This document shows, piece by piece, positions 43,185 through 52,087 of a stretch of DNA of 64,000 bases. How positions within the stretch are numbered: position 1 is the stretch's first letter; each line of letters opens with the position of its first letter. The translations under genes were made by a program, and so were the position numbers. The notes beneath the pieces are model-generated. The model worked only from the letters and a program-made list of their open reading frames with translations, was not told where the DNA came from and ran no database searches. This stretch comes from Nocardia fluminea (GTDB taxonomy: Bacteria > Actinomycetota > Actinomycetes > Mycobacteriales > Mycobacteriaceae), in contig NZ_PJMW01000002.1 of the NCBI RefSeq assembly GCF_002846365.1, positions 5,704,001-5,768,000 on the forward strand, read 5' to 3'.

Positions 43185-44663
43185 ATGCACGATGGAGGCT
43201 CCTTCACCGACGAGTCCGCGCTGCCCGACGGTGATCCGATCTCGGGCAGTCGCGTGATCCGGATCGCGTCCGTCGCGGCGCTGGGCGGCTTGTTGTTCGG
43301 CTTCGACAGTGCCGTGATCAACGGGGCTGTCTCGGCGATCCAATCCGAGTTCGATGTCGCCGACGCCGTTCTCGGTTTCGCGGTGGCCTCGGCGCTGCTC
43401 GGCGCCGCCGCGGGCGCCATGACCGCGGGCCGGATCGCCGATCGCATCGGCAGGCTCAAGGTGATGAAGATCGCCGCGGTGCTGTTCTTCGTCAGCGCCG
43501 TGGTCACCGCTTTCGCACCCGATGTCTGGATCCTGGTCGTGGGCCGGGTGATCGGCGGTGTCGGCGTGGGTGTGGCCTCGGTGATCGCCCCGGCCTACAT
43601 CGCCGAGACCTCGCCCGCGCGGATCCGTGGCAGGCTGGGCTCACTGCAGCAGCTGGCCATCGTGCTCGGTATCTTCCTGGCGCTGCTGGTGGACTACGTG
43701 CTCGCCCATCTCGCCGGTGGTGCGAGCGAGGTGCTGTGGTTCGGTCTCGAAGCCTGGCGCTGGATGTTCTTGTCCATGGTGGTGCCCGCCGTGGTCTACG
43801 GCGTGCTGGCGTCCACGATCCCGGAGTCGCCGCGGTATCTGGTCGCCACGCACAAGATCCCCGAAGCGCGGCGCGTGCTGTCGATGCTGTTCGGGGAGAA
43901 GAACCTCGAGCTCACCATCGGCCGTATCGAGGAGAGTCTGCGCAGCGACACCAAACCGTCCTGGAAGGACCTGCGCCGTCCGGCAGGCGGGCTCTATCCG
44001 GTGGTGTGGGTGGGTCTGATGCTGTCGGTGTTCCAGCAGGCCGTGGGCATCAACGTGATCTTCTACTACTCGAACGTGCTGTGGGAGGCCGTGGGCTTCG
44101 AGGAATCCCAGTCTTTCCAGATCAGCGTGTTCACCTCGGTGGTCAACATCGCCACCACGATCGTGGCGATCCTGCTCATCGACAAGGTGGGCCGCAAACC
44201 GCTGCTGCTGACCGGCTCGATCGGCATGACCGTCACGCTGGCCACGATGGCGATCTGTTTCGCCGGCGCCGAGCAGGTCCCCGATGCCGAGGGCGTCATG
44301 GAGCCCCAACTCCCCGGGGCGCTCGGCCCGATCGCGCTGGTCGCGGCGAACCTGTTCGTGGTCTTCTTCGGGATGAGCTGGGGCCCGGTCGTGTGGGTGC
44401 TGCTCGGGGAGATGTTCCCCAATCGCATCCGTGGCGCGGCCCTGTCGCTCGCCGCGGCGGGCCAGTGGGCGGCGAACTGGGCGATCACCGTCTCCTTCCC
44501 CAGCCTCAAGACCTTCTCGCTCGGTTTCGCCTACGGGATGTACGCGGTATTCGCGCTGCTGTCGCTGGGTTTCGTCGCCAAGTTCGTGCCCGAGACCAAA
44601 GGGATGTCGCTCGAGGACATGGACGAGGCCGCCGGCTACGAACGCCCCACCGCCGGCGCCTGA
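43185..44663 (+). CDS. Sugar-porter MFS transporter
   Basis: 492 aa, twelve-helix MFS. ATG at 43185 with GAGAGGA about 9 bp upstream; a GTG at 43167 is possible. Sugar-porter signatures: GGLLFGFDSAVINGAV (helix 1), GRIADRIGRLKVM (loop 2-3), PAYIAETSPARIRGRLGSLQ, PESPRYLV, QQAVGINVIFYYSNV, DKVGRKPLLL and PETKGMSLEDMD. It imports a hexose or disaccharide, probably by proton symport. It precedes the GH65 phosphorylase and beta-PGM genes (about 80-bp gap), so a disaccharide such as maltose, trehalose or kojibiose is likely. Confidence 0.92.
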   Translation: MHDGGSFTDESALPDGDPISGSRVIRIASVAALGGLLFGFDSAVINGAVSAIQSEFDVADAVLGFAVASALLGAAAGAMTAGRIADRIGRLKVMKIAAVLFFVSAVVTAFAPDVWILVVGRVIGGVGVGVASVIAPAYIAETSPARIRGRLGSLQQLAIVLGIFLALLVDYVLAHLAGGASEVLWFGLEAWRWMFLSMVVPAVVYGVLASTIPESPRYLVATHKIPEARRVLSMLFGEKNLELTIGRIEESLRSDTKPSWKDLRRPAGGLYPVVWVGLMLSVFQQAVGINVIFYYSNVLWEAVGFEESQSFQISVFTSVVNIATTIVAILLIDKVGRKPLLLTGSIGMTVTLATMAICFAGAEQVPDAEGVMEPQLPGALGPIALVAANLFVVFFGMSWGPVVWVLLGEMFPNRIRGAALSLAAAGQWAANWAITVSFPSLKTFSLGFAYGMYAVFALLSLGFVAKFVPETKGMSLEDMDEAAGYERPTAGA

Positions 44664-44744
44664 CCCGAGGCGCGTCCAACTCCCCGGGGTGCTCGACCGG
44701 GTCGGCACCCACAGCGCTCACCCTTCGACAAGGAAGGCTGCGTG

Positions 44745-47135
44745 ATGCATTCGGCCTACATGCAGACGAACCCGGCATCGCGCGCGAGCGGCGACGGAGA
44801 GACCGCGAACGCCGCGACCCACCCGCGCGAGCCCACCTGGTCGGTGGTAGAGCACGGCTGGAACCCACAGCGCGCCAACTACTTCGAGACGATCTTCACC
44901 GTCGGCAACGGCCGCCTCGGTACCCGTGGCTCGCTCGAGGAACGGCACACCGGAGCGTTGCCGGGTACGTTCATCGCCGGTGTCTATGACGCCTACGACA
45001 GCCCGGTCATCGATCTGGTGAACGCGCCGGACTGGCTCGACAGCGAGATCTTCGTCGACGGTCTGCGCCTGGACACCGAGTCCGCGCAGGTGATCGAGCA
45101 CCGTCGCAGCCTGGATCTGCGCAGCGGAGTCCTGCACCGCGACACCGTGTTCGGCCTGCCCGGCGGTGCGCGAGCCAGGCTGCGGACCGAGCGGTTCGCC
45201 AGTACCGCCGATCGAGATCTGTGCTGTTTACGGATCGAGGTGACATGCCTGGATCACGCTGGGGCGGTGACGGTGCGTACCGGTATCGACGGGAACCGGC
45301 GCAATCTCGAACGGTTGCCGACCTACCGTGAGCAGACGGCATTCGGCCATGAACGCAAGTGGGACAAATGGGCCAAGTCCACGCACCTGGTGTCGGTGGG
45401 TGCGCGATTCGACGGTGCGGTCGGTGTCCTCGAGAGCCGCACCATCGACAGCGGGCTCGACCTGGCCTTTGCCCTCACCTGTTCGGGCGAGGGCGGGCGG
45501 CGCCACCAGCGTTCCCGCCACGACGGCATCGAGGTGCAATGGCACTTCGACGTGGGCCCGGGTGAGACCGTCCGGGTCGACAAGCTCGTCGGCCTCGCCA
45601 CCAGCCGCGACCATCTCGCGGTGCGCCCGGAGCGGGAGCGCGCACTCGACACCGTCGCGCGCGCGGGCTCGTTCGACACGGCCGCGGCGGCGAACCGGGC
45701 GGCATGGGACCGGCAGTGGGTCGACGCGGACTGCTCGGTCGTCGGCGACGACCGGGTGACCCAGGCGCTGCGGTTCGCGATCTACCACCTGCTCATCGCC
45801 GCGAACCCCGACGACCCGACCGTGAGCATCGGTGCGAAAGCGCTGTCCGGAGAGGGATATCGGGGCCATGTCTTCTGGGATACGGAAGTGATGCTGCTGC
45901 CGTTCTTCCTGTTCACCCAGCCGCGCGCGGCCCGTGCGCTGCTGGGCTACCGCCACCACACCCTGCCCGGCGCACGAGAAGTCGCCGCCGACAACGGCAC
46001 CGGCGGCGCGCGCTTTGCGTGGGAATCGGCCGATACCGGTCGCGAGGAATGCCCGCGATACACCCCGGACGGGAAGGAACGTTTCTACACCCGCGAGGAA
46101 GAACTGCACATCACCGCCGATATCGCCTACGCGATCATCCGGTATGCCGCGGTGACCGGCGATGACGACTACCTGTTCGGGCAAGGCGCGGAGATTCTGT
46201 TCGAAACCGCCCGGTTCTGGGTGCAACGCTGCACCGAGGACGGCGATTCACTGGTCCTGCGGACAGTGATGGGGCCGGACGAGTTCCACTCCCATGTCGA
46301 CAACAACGCGTTCACCAACAAGCTCGTGCACTGGCATCTGCGGCAGGCGGCGGCGGTCTACGAACGGATGTCGCGGGAACGTCGCGAGCGCTTGCACGAC
46401 CTCATGGCGTCGATCGGGCTCGACCCGAGTGAACCGGCCGGGTGGCGGGCCGCCGCGGATCGGCTGCGGGCACCGACCGATCCCGACTGCGGTGTCATCG
46501 AACAATTCGACGGCTATTTCGATCGCACGGTGGTGCCCATCGTCGACTGGGACGCCCACGGTATGCCGCGACTGCCCGTCAGGTACAGCCCTTTCGACTG
46601 CGAAGCCACCTCGCTGCTCAAACAGCCCGATGTGGTGATGCTGCTGCACATGCTGCCCGACGAATACTCGATGGCCACCCGGCGGCTGAACTACGAGTTC
46701 TATGAGCAGCGCACGATGCACAAGTCCTCACTGAGCCCGTCAATTCATGCCATCGTGGGATTGCAGGTGGGCGACTCGCGCACGGCGCAACGGTATTTCG
46801 AGCGCTCGGCGTTCGTCGATCTCGACGACAACCAGGGCAATACCGAAGAGGGCATCCACATCGCCTCCGCGGCCGGCACCTGGCAGGTGGCGACGCACGG
46901 CTTCGGTGGTGTGCGTGCCGACGCCGACGGATTGCGTTTCACACCGGCGCTGCCGGGGTCCTGGCAACGGTTACGGTTCTCGGTGCACTGGCGGGGCCGC
47001 CCGGTGCGGGCCGATCTCGGGCATCGGGACGCGCGATTCGAACTGCTCGGCGCGGGGCCGCCGGTGCGGATCATCGTGTGGGGTGAGCCGGTGACACTCG
47101 AACCCGGTGTCGTGGTCGAGGTCGCGGCGCCGTGA
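44745..47135 (+). CDS. Glycoside hydrolase family 65 disaccharide phosphorylase
   Basis: 796 aa from the ATG at 44745; AAGGAAGG lies about 7 bp upstream, and a GTG directly precedes it. The N-terminal domain is beta-sandwich-like (ETIFTVGNGRLGTRGSLEE), and an alpha/alpha barrel follows. The GH65 catalytic Glu is in TVMGPDEFHSHVDNNAFTN; the phosphate and sugar site is KQPDVVMLLHML and HKSSLSPSIHA, and FWDTEVMLLPFF is conserved. It breaks an alpha-glucosyl disaccharide with phosphate to give beta-glucose-1-phosphate and glucose. Which disaccharide cannot be read from motifs. TGATG coupling to the beta-PGM gene fits this product. Confidence 0.93.
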   Translation: MHSAYMQTNPASRASGDGETANAATHPREPTWSVVEHGWNPQRANYFETIFTVGNGRLGTRGSLEERHTGALPGTFIAGVYDAYDSPVIDLVNAPDWLDSEIFVDGLRLDTESAQVIEHRRSLDLRSGVLHRDTVFGLPGGARARLRTERFASTADRDLCCLRIEVTCLDHAGAVTVRTGIDGNRRNLERLPTYREQTAFGHERKWDKWAKSTHLVSVGARFDGAVGVLESRTIDSGLDLAFALTCSGEGGRRHQRSRHDGIEVQWHFDVGPGETVRVDKLVGLATSRDHLAVRPERERALDTVARAGSFDTAAAANRAAWDRQWVDADCSVVGDDRVTQALRFAIYHLLIAANPDDPTVSIGAKALSGEGYRGHVFWDTEVMLLPFFLFTQPRAARALLGYRHHTLPGAREVAADNGTGGARFAWESADTGREECPRYTPDGKERFYTREEELHITADIAYAIIRYAAVTGDDDYLFGQGAEILFETARFWVQRCTEDGDSLVLRTVMGPDEFHSHVDNNAFTNKLVHWHLRQAAAVYERMSRERRERLHDLMASIGLDPSEPAGWRAAADRLRAPTDPDCGVIEQFDGYFDRTVVPIVDWDAHGMPRLPVRYSPFDCEATSLLKQPDVVMLLHMLPDEYSMATRRLNYEFYEQRTMHKSSLSPSIHAIVGLQVGDSRTAQRYFERSAFVDLDDNQGNTEEGIHIASAAGTWQVATHGFGGVRADADGLRFTPALPGSWQRLRFSVHWRGRPVRADLGHRDARFELLGAGPPVRIIVWGEPVTLEPGVVVEVAAP

Positions 47136-47890
47136 TGGATGTGTTCGAGGCGCAGGCAGTGCTGTTCGACCTCGACGGCGTCCTCACCGACACCGCGGCG
47201 GTGCATCGGCGGGCGTGGTCGGCGCTGTTCACCGAGTTCCTGCCCACGGTCGCTCCCGAAGCCGCCCCCTACACCGATGCCGACTACTTCGCACTGGTCG
47301 ACGGCAGGGCACGGGCAGCGGGCGTGCGGTCGGTGCTGGCCTCGCGCGGGGTGAGCATGCCCGACGGCGAGCTGGACGACCCGCCCGGCGCGCGGACGGT
47401 GCACGGGCTGGGCAACCGCAAGAACGTGCGCTTCACCGAGATCATCGCCGGTGACGGTGTCGAGGTGTTCGACGGGTCGTTGCGTCTGGTCGAGGCGCTC
47501 GCGGCCGCCGATGTCGTCATGGCGGTGGTGTCGAGCTCGCGCAACGCGGTCCTCGTGCTCGACACTGTGGGCCTGCTGGACAGGTTCGCGGTGGTGATCG
47601 ACGGTGTGCTGGCCCACGACCAGCGCCTGGCGAGCAAACCGGCGCCCGACATGTTCCTCACTGCCGCACAGTGTTTGGGCGTGGATCCGGCGCGCACAGT
47701 GGTGATCGAGGATGCGGTGTCGGGGGTCGAAGCGGGGCGCCGGGGTGGGTTCGAGGTGATCGGGGTCGACCGAGGAAGCGGTACCGCGGCGTTGTGGGCG
47801 GCCGGTGCCGACGTCGTCGTCAGCGATTTATCGGAGCTGGTCGAAGATCGGTTGGGACGACGCGGGTCTGACGTGTCGGGGGAGATCTGA
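47135..47890 (+). CDS. Beta-phosphoglucomutase-like HAD hydrolase
   Basis: 251 aa, ATG at 47135 sharing a base with the GH65 stop. HAD motifs: VLFDLDGVLTDTAAVHRRAW (nucleophile Asp plus second Asp), VVSSSRNAVLVL (Ser), ASKPAPDMFLTAAQ (Lys) and VVIEDAVSGVEAGRRGGF (Asp). GNRKNVRFTE is typical of beta-phosphoglucomutases. It turns the beta-glucose-1-phosphate made by the phosphorylase into glucose-6-phosphate. In mycobacteria, Rv2006 fuses HAD and GH65 modules with a third domain; here the two are separate adjacent genes. Confidence 0.92.
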   Translation: MDVFEAQAVLFDLDGVLTDTAAVHRRAWSALFTEFLPTVAPEAAPYTDADYFALVDGRARAAGVRSVLASRGVSMPDGELDDPPGARTVHGLGNRKNVRFTEIIAGDGVEVFDGSLRLVEALAAADVVMAVVSSSRNAVLVLDTVGLLDRFAVVIDGVLAHDQRLASKPAPDMFLTAAQCLGVDPARTVVIEDAVSGVEAGRRGGFEVIGVDRGSGTAALWAAGADVVVSDLSELVEDRLGRRGSDVSGEI

Positions 47891-47932
47891 GTTACTCGAC
47901 GTAAACTGAACGAGCGTCCAAGTTGGGCAAGT

Positions 47933-47944
47933 GTTCATGTGAAC
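47933..47944. promoter_or_regulatory. Short palindrome GTTCATGTGAAC before the secreted-protein gene
   Basis: GTTCA-TG-TGAAC is an inverted repeat with 5-bp arms, 74 bp upstream of the ATG at 48019. The 128-bp gap after the beta-PGM gene contains no other clear signal; TTCCGGAA at about 47952 is a second small palindrome. A possible operator, low confidence. Confidence 0.25.
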
Positions 47945-48018
47945 CGGGCTGTTCCGGAAACCAGGCGGCTCTAGGTTCGGATCGGACGATTCACCTGCTC
48001 ACCCTCTGGTCGGAGATC

Positions 48019-49245
48019 ATGCGAACACCTCTGCCCCGCCGTGCCGCGCCCGGCGTCGGTTCCCTCACCGCACTGACCCTGGCCGTGGGCATGATGCTCG
48101 CGCCCGGCACCGCCTCGGCGGAGGGGTCCCCGACCCTGGCCACGACGCCGATCAGTGATGCGACCGCTGTGTGCACCAGTGGCGCACCGACTTTCGACGA
48201 CATCGTGACCGCCGCCGCCTCGGTGCTGCGCGGCACCGTGGCACCCGCGCAAGTGCTTGCCTACGACCAGCAGGTCGCCGATTTCCGGGCCGGGATCGCC
48301 GCGCTGCGGGTGCACCGCGACGGGTTGCCGCTGCGCCCGGAACAGGTCGGCGTGCGGCCCGCCGAACTCGACGATCCGATCGTCACCTACCTCGTCAACG
48401 GGCTCGACGCGGTGCGCACCGGGCGCATCGACGAGACCATGTCGGTCTCGCAGCTGACCGTCAACGACGCCATCGAGGTCTTCATCCTGGCGACCGGCAT
48501 CGTCAAGATCCCGGCCAAACTGCTGGCGGGCATGGTGCCCACCGTCGGTATGTTCCTCAAGCCGGTGGTCGGGGCGGTGTTCACCGGAACCAAGGCGCTG
48601 GCGCGCGCGGTGCAGAACTCGATCGACGCCGGGTGTGTGGCGCCGAACGTGTACCCGCCGCTGGAGCTCGGCGACGCCGTGATCGAGCCGGTGCAGGTTC
48701 CCCAGCCCATCGAGGATCTGGCCGCGCTGGTCATGAACGCCGACGGCACCTGCACTCCCGTCGCGGAATTGAGCCTGGCCACCGTCGTGGAGCGTGCACG
48801 CACCTTCCTCGACAGTGGGGCCGTCGCGGTGGACCGGGTCGCGATGCACCAGGCCGCCGACGCTGTGCAGGAGTTCCTGGCGAGCAACCGGGTCGCCAAG
48901 GTAATGCTGATGCGCCGCGCCGACGACCTCGGCCCACTGGTCGAGGCCCTGGACCTGGGCCCGCTGACGTTGCTGGCCAACCTCGGCGCCGACCTCGCCG
49001 AAGGCACGGCGCTGGACACGGTGCCATTGGCGCAGGTCCAGGTCGAGAACGCCTTCGATCTGGCGACGCTGACCCTCGACATCACCAGCTTGCTGTTCTC
49101 GGCGGGCACCACCGTCGCCGGGTTCGCCGGCGTCGCCGAGACGGTCACCACGCCGCTGTCGATCGTGCAGAAACTGGTGCTCGCCCCGACCGACTACGGT
49201 GCGCCGATCGTGCGCGGCGTCATCCAGTCGATGTGCGCGGTGTAG
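48019..49245 (+). CDS. Secreted hypothetical protein (408 aa)
   Basis: ATG at 48019 gives a Sec signal peptide: basic MRTPLPRR, hydrophobic SLTALTLAVGMMLAPGTASA, with cleavage near ASA-EG around residue 34. The mature protein is all-helical in look, with four Cys (TAVCTSGAPTF, DAGCVAPN, DGTCTPVAEL, QSMCAV), probably two disulfides. The pattern PTFDDIVTAAASVLRGTVAP and YLVNGLDAVRTGRIDETM recalls helical exported proteins of Nocardia with no known function. There is no enzyme motif. It stands before a Tat-exported phosphatase gene (143-bp gap). Confidence 0.7.
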   Translation: MRTPLPRRAAPGVGSLTALTLAVGMMLAPGTASAEGSPTLATTPISDATAVCTSGAPTFDDIVTAAASVLRGTVAPAQVLAYDQQVADFRAGIAALRVHRDGLPLRPEQVGVRPAELDDPIVTYLVNGLDAVRTGRIDETMSVSQLTVNDAIEVFILATGIVKIPAKLLAGMVPTVGMFLKPVVGAVFTGTKALARAVQNSIDAGCVAPNVYPPLELGDAVIEPVQVPQPIEDLAALVMNADGTCTPVAELSLATVVERARTFLDSGAVAVDRVAMHQAADAVQEFLASNRVAKVMLMRRADDLGPLVEALDLGPLTLLANLGADLAEGTALDTVPLAQVQVENAFDLATLTLDITSLLFSAGTTVAGFAGVAETVTTPLSIVQKLVLAPTDYGAPIVRGVIQSMCAV

Positions 49246-49388
49246 ACCGTCCTCCGCCTCGCCGACATGCGCGCGATGCTGACGAACGATTCGCGTCGGC
49301 GCCCGTTAGGCTGCGGCGGCGTCGCGAACATGCCACTGTGCTTCGATCAGGTCAGTTGTCCAACAGAGCCACTACCCAGAAGGTGACC

Positions 49389-50465
49389 ATGCACGATCAG
49401 TTCTCGTCCGGAATCGGCCGTCGTGAAGTGCTGGCAGGCGCCGCCGGTGTCGTCGCGGGCCTGTCGCTGGTGGGGCTCACCCCCGCCGCGGCGGTGCCCG
49501 CCGAAGTGCCCAAGTTCGCGCCGCAGCCCGGGCGTAATGTGCGGGTGCTGGTCACCGGCGACGCGGGTACCGGCACCCGCACCCAGTGGGCGGTCGCCGA
49601 CGCGGCCCGCGAATTCCACGCACGCCGGCCGTTCTCGCTCGCAGTGGGTCTGGGCGACAACATCTACGACAGCGGCCCCGACGGCCCCGACGACGAACAG
49701 TTCGCCACCAAATTCGAGAATCCCAATGCGGGACTGGACTTTCCGTGGGCCATGGTCCTCGGAAACCACGACACCAGCTCGGTGTTCCCCGGCGACGGCG
49801 GGTGGCTGGCCCGCGGCAACTTCGAGGTGGCCTACCACGCCAGATCACAGCGCTGGTGGATGCCGAGCCGCTACTATTCGGTGCGCGTACCCGAGGAAAA
49901 CCCGGTGGTGGAGTTCTTCGTGCTCGACATCAATCCCCTCGCCGCCTACATCCCGCCCTTCCTCGACCCGTACTGGGCCGTCGACGGGCCCTACATGAAC
50001 GAACAGCGCGCCTGGCTCGACACCGCCCTGGCCGAGTCCACCGCGCCGTGGAAGATCGCCTGCACCCACCAGGCCTACATCAGCAACGGCCCGCACGGCG
50101 ACGCGGGCAACTACGAGGGCCTGCCGGTCGAACCGATCAACGGCGTGCACGCCAAACGCTTCTTCGAAGACCACGTACTGGGCAAGGTGTCGTTTCTGCT
50201 GTCGGGCCACGACCACACCCTGCAGGTGCTCGAACCGACCGCGGCGACCAAAGGCACCCGCCAGATCGTGTCGGGCGCGGCGGGCAAGACCGCCGGCGGT
50301 CAGCCGCGACTGACCACCGGCGGGCACAGTGCGCTGTTCGACACCCAGCACGAACTGGGCTTCATGGTCTTGGACCTCACCGCGGACTCGGTGAACCTGA
50401 CCGTGCTCACCGTCGACCCGGCCTCGGGGGCGAGCACCGAGGTCTTCGACCGCCGACTCGGCTGA
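49389..50465 (+). CDS. Tat-exported metallophosphoesterase (acid phosphatase-like)
   Basis: 358 aa; the ATG at 49389 follows AGAAGG by about 6 bp. The N-terminus GIGRREVLAGAAGVVAGLSL is a twin-arginine signal with AAA-type cleavage. Calcineurin-type metal motifs: VTGDAGTG, VGLGDNIYDSG, VLGNHDTSS, CTHQAYISNG and LLSGHDHTLQVL. The last residues (GFMVLDLTADSV) fit the purple acid phosphatase type. It hydrolyses phosphomonoesters outside the cell or in the envelope. Not obviously in an operon. Confidence 0.9.
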   Translation: MHDQFSSGIGRREVLAGAAGVVAGLSLVGLTPAAAVPAEVPKFAPQPGRNVRVLVTGDAGTGTRTQWAVADAAREFHARRPFSLAVGLGDNIYDSGPDGPDDEQFATKFENPNAGLDFPWAMVLGNHDTSSVFPGDGGWLARGNFEVAYHARSQRWWMPSRYYSVRVPEENPVVEFFVLDINPLAAYIPPFLDPYWAVDGPYMNEQRAWLDTALAESTAPWKIACTHQAYISNGPHGDAGNYEGLPVEPINGVHAKRFFEDHVLGKVSFLLSGHDHTLQVLEPTAATKGTRQIVSGAAGKTAGGQPRLTTGGHSALFDTQHELGFMVLDLTADSVNLTVLTVDPASGASTEVFDRRLG

Positions 50466-50511
50466 ACGCGAGCGGGTGCGCGAAGCGCGGTGGCGGGAGG
50501 ATGATCGGTGG

Positions 50512-51129
50512 ATGGGCTTCTACACCGACCGGATCCTCCCGCACCTCACCGACAAAGTCTGCGGCGTCGCCCAGAACGGGCCGCTGCGCGAGCGCACGTG
50601 CGCCGGGCTACACGGTGCGGTGCTCGAAGTCGGATTCGGATCGGGCAACAACATCGGGTTCTATCCGGACGCGGTCGAGCGGGTCAGCGGGGTCGAGCCC
50701 GCCGACACCGCGTGGAAGATCGCCGCGAAACGTGTCGCGGGCAGCGCGACTCCGATCGAACGCGCGGGCCTGGACGGCCAGTCGCTGCCCTTTCCCGAGG
50801 CCAGCTTCGACACCGCCCTGTCCACTTTCACCCTGTGCACCATCCCCGACGTGGCGGCGGCACTGGCCGAGATCCGGCGGGTTCTGCGCCCCGGCGGCAC
50901 CCTGCATTTCGTCGAACACGGACTCGCGCCGGAGGAGTCGGTGCAAACCTGGCAGCATCGGCTCGACCCGATCCAGCAGAAGATCGCCGGCGGCTGTCAT
51001 CTCAACCGCGACATCCCCGGACTGATCGCCGACGCGGGTTTCGAGATCACCGAACTCGACCGGTTCTACCAGCCGGGCGCCCCGAAAGCCTTGGCGGCGC
51101 TGTCGCTCGGTGTCGCGGGGCGTCGCTGA
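50512..51129 (+). CDS. Class I SAM-dependent methyltransferase
   Basis: 205 aa from the ATG at 50512 (MGFYTDRILPHL); an upstream GTG at 50476 in frame is possible. Motif I is VLEVGFGSGNNIGFYP, followed by VSGVEPADTAW (acidic residue after strand 2), LPFPEASFDTALSTFTLC and IRRVLRPGGTLHFVEHGLAP. It belongs to the UbiE/Methyltransf_11 type. The acceptor is unknown. It starts 46 bp after the phosphatase gene and is convergent with the ECF41 sigma gene. Confidence 0.88.
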   Translation: MGFYTDRILPHLTDKVCGVAQNGPLRERTCAGLHGAVLEVGFGSGNNIGFYPDAVERVSGVEPADTAWKIAAKRVAGSATPIERAGLDGQSLPFPEASFDTALSTFTLCTIPDVAAALAEIRRVLRPGGTLHFVEHGLAPEESVQTWQHRLDPIQQKIAGGCHLNRDIPGLIADAGFEITELDRFYQPGAPKALAALSLGVAGRR

Positions 51130-51138
51130 AGCGGGCGA

Positions 51139-52077
51139 TCACCACGACTGGACCAGCGGGGTGGCGTGTTCGCGCCGCTGCCATTCGGCGGTGAGCCGCC
51201 CCAGCCGGTGGGGTGCGGCGACGCTGCGCATGCCGGCGATCTTGTCCGCGCGCATCTCCAGCACCGCCACGCCGAGAACCCGATCGCCGAGGGCGACGAG
51301 CAGGGCCGGGCAGCCGTTGACCACGACGGCGTACATCGACGGGGAGCCACCGGCCAGGCGTCGCTTGGCCGGACTCGGTGTGAAACCGGCCCGCACCGCG
51401 GTGGCCAGCCGGTGCGGGCTCGCGTAACGGATCAGCTTCGCGGCCAGGCCCCCGGCGCCGTCGGAGATCCCGGTCGCGTCCTCGGTCAACAGCGCGATCA
51501 GCCGATCGGTGCGACCGGAGGTGGCGGCATCGACGAACGCCTCGACGACCCGGCGCGCCGCACCGTGGTCGACGTCGACGGTGGTGCGCGCAACGGTGAT
51601 CCGCCCACGGGCACGGTGGAGGTGCTGCTGACTCGCCGACACGGTGATATCGAGGATGTCGGCGATCTCGGCATGCCGATACGCGAAAGCCTCGTGTAGC
51701 ACGTACACGGCGCGTTCGGTCGGCGAGAGCCGCTCCATGAGCGTCAGCACCGCCAAACTCACCGATTCACGCTGCTCGACGGTGTCGGCAGGCCCGAGCA
51801 TCGGGTCGCCGTCGAGCAGCGGTTCGGGCATCCAGGCACCGACCGCGCGCTCGTGGCGCGCCTTCGCCGAGCGGAGCCGGTCCAGCGCCAGGTTGGTGAC
51901 GATCTTGGTCAGCCACGCCTCCGGCACCTCGACGTAGTCGCGGTCGGCGGCCTGCCACCGCAGGAACGCGTCCTGGACCGTGTCCTCGGCGTCGGCGGCC
52001 GACCCGAGCAGACGGTAGGCGATCGAGGCCAGCCGGTTGCGGCTGGCCTCGAAACGCGCCACGGTGGCGGTATCCAT
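51139..52077 (-). CDS. ECF sigma factor of the ECF41/SigJ type with SnoaL-like C-terminal domain
   Basis: 312 aa from the ATG at 52077. Region 2: RLASIAYRLLGSAADAEDTVQDAFLRW, split here as LLGSAADAEDTVQDAF. Region 4: LSPTERAVYVLHEAFAYRHA, then EIADILDITVSASQQHLHRAR. A C-terminal domain of about 120 residues follows (VVEAFVDAATSGRTDRLIAL, DGAGG, RADKIAGM), which is the SnoaL-like extension that modulates ECF41 factors. No anti-sigma gene is present, as usual for ECF41. It is 10 bp behind the oxidoreductase gene, so co-transcribed. Confidence 0.9.
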   Translation of the reverse strand: MDTATVARFEASRNRLASIAYRLLGSAADAEDTVQDAFLRWQAADRDYVEVPEAWLTKIVTNLALDRLRSAKARHERAVGAWMPEPLLDGDPMLGPADTVEQRESVSLAVLTLMERLSPTERAVYVLHEAFAYRHAEIADILDITVSASQQHLHRARGRITVARTTVDVDHGAARRVVEAFVDAATSGRTDRLIALLTEDATGISDGAGGLAAKLIRYASPHRLATAVRAGFTPSPAKRRLAGGSPSMYAVVVNGCPALLVALGDRVLGVAVLEMRADKIAGMRSVAAPHRLGRLTAEWQRREHATPLVQSW

Positions 52078-52087
52078 GAGCACGACT

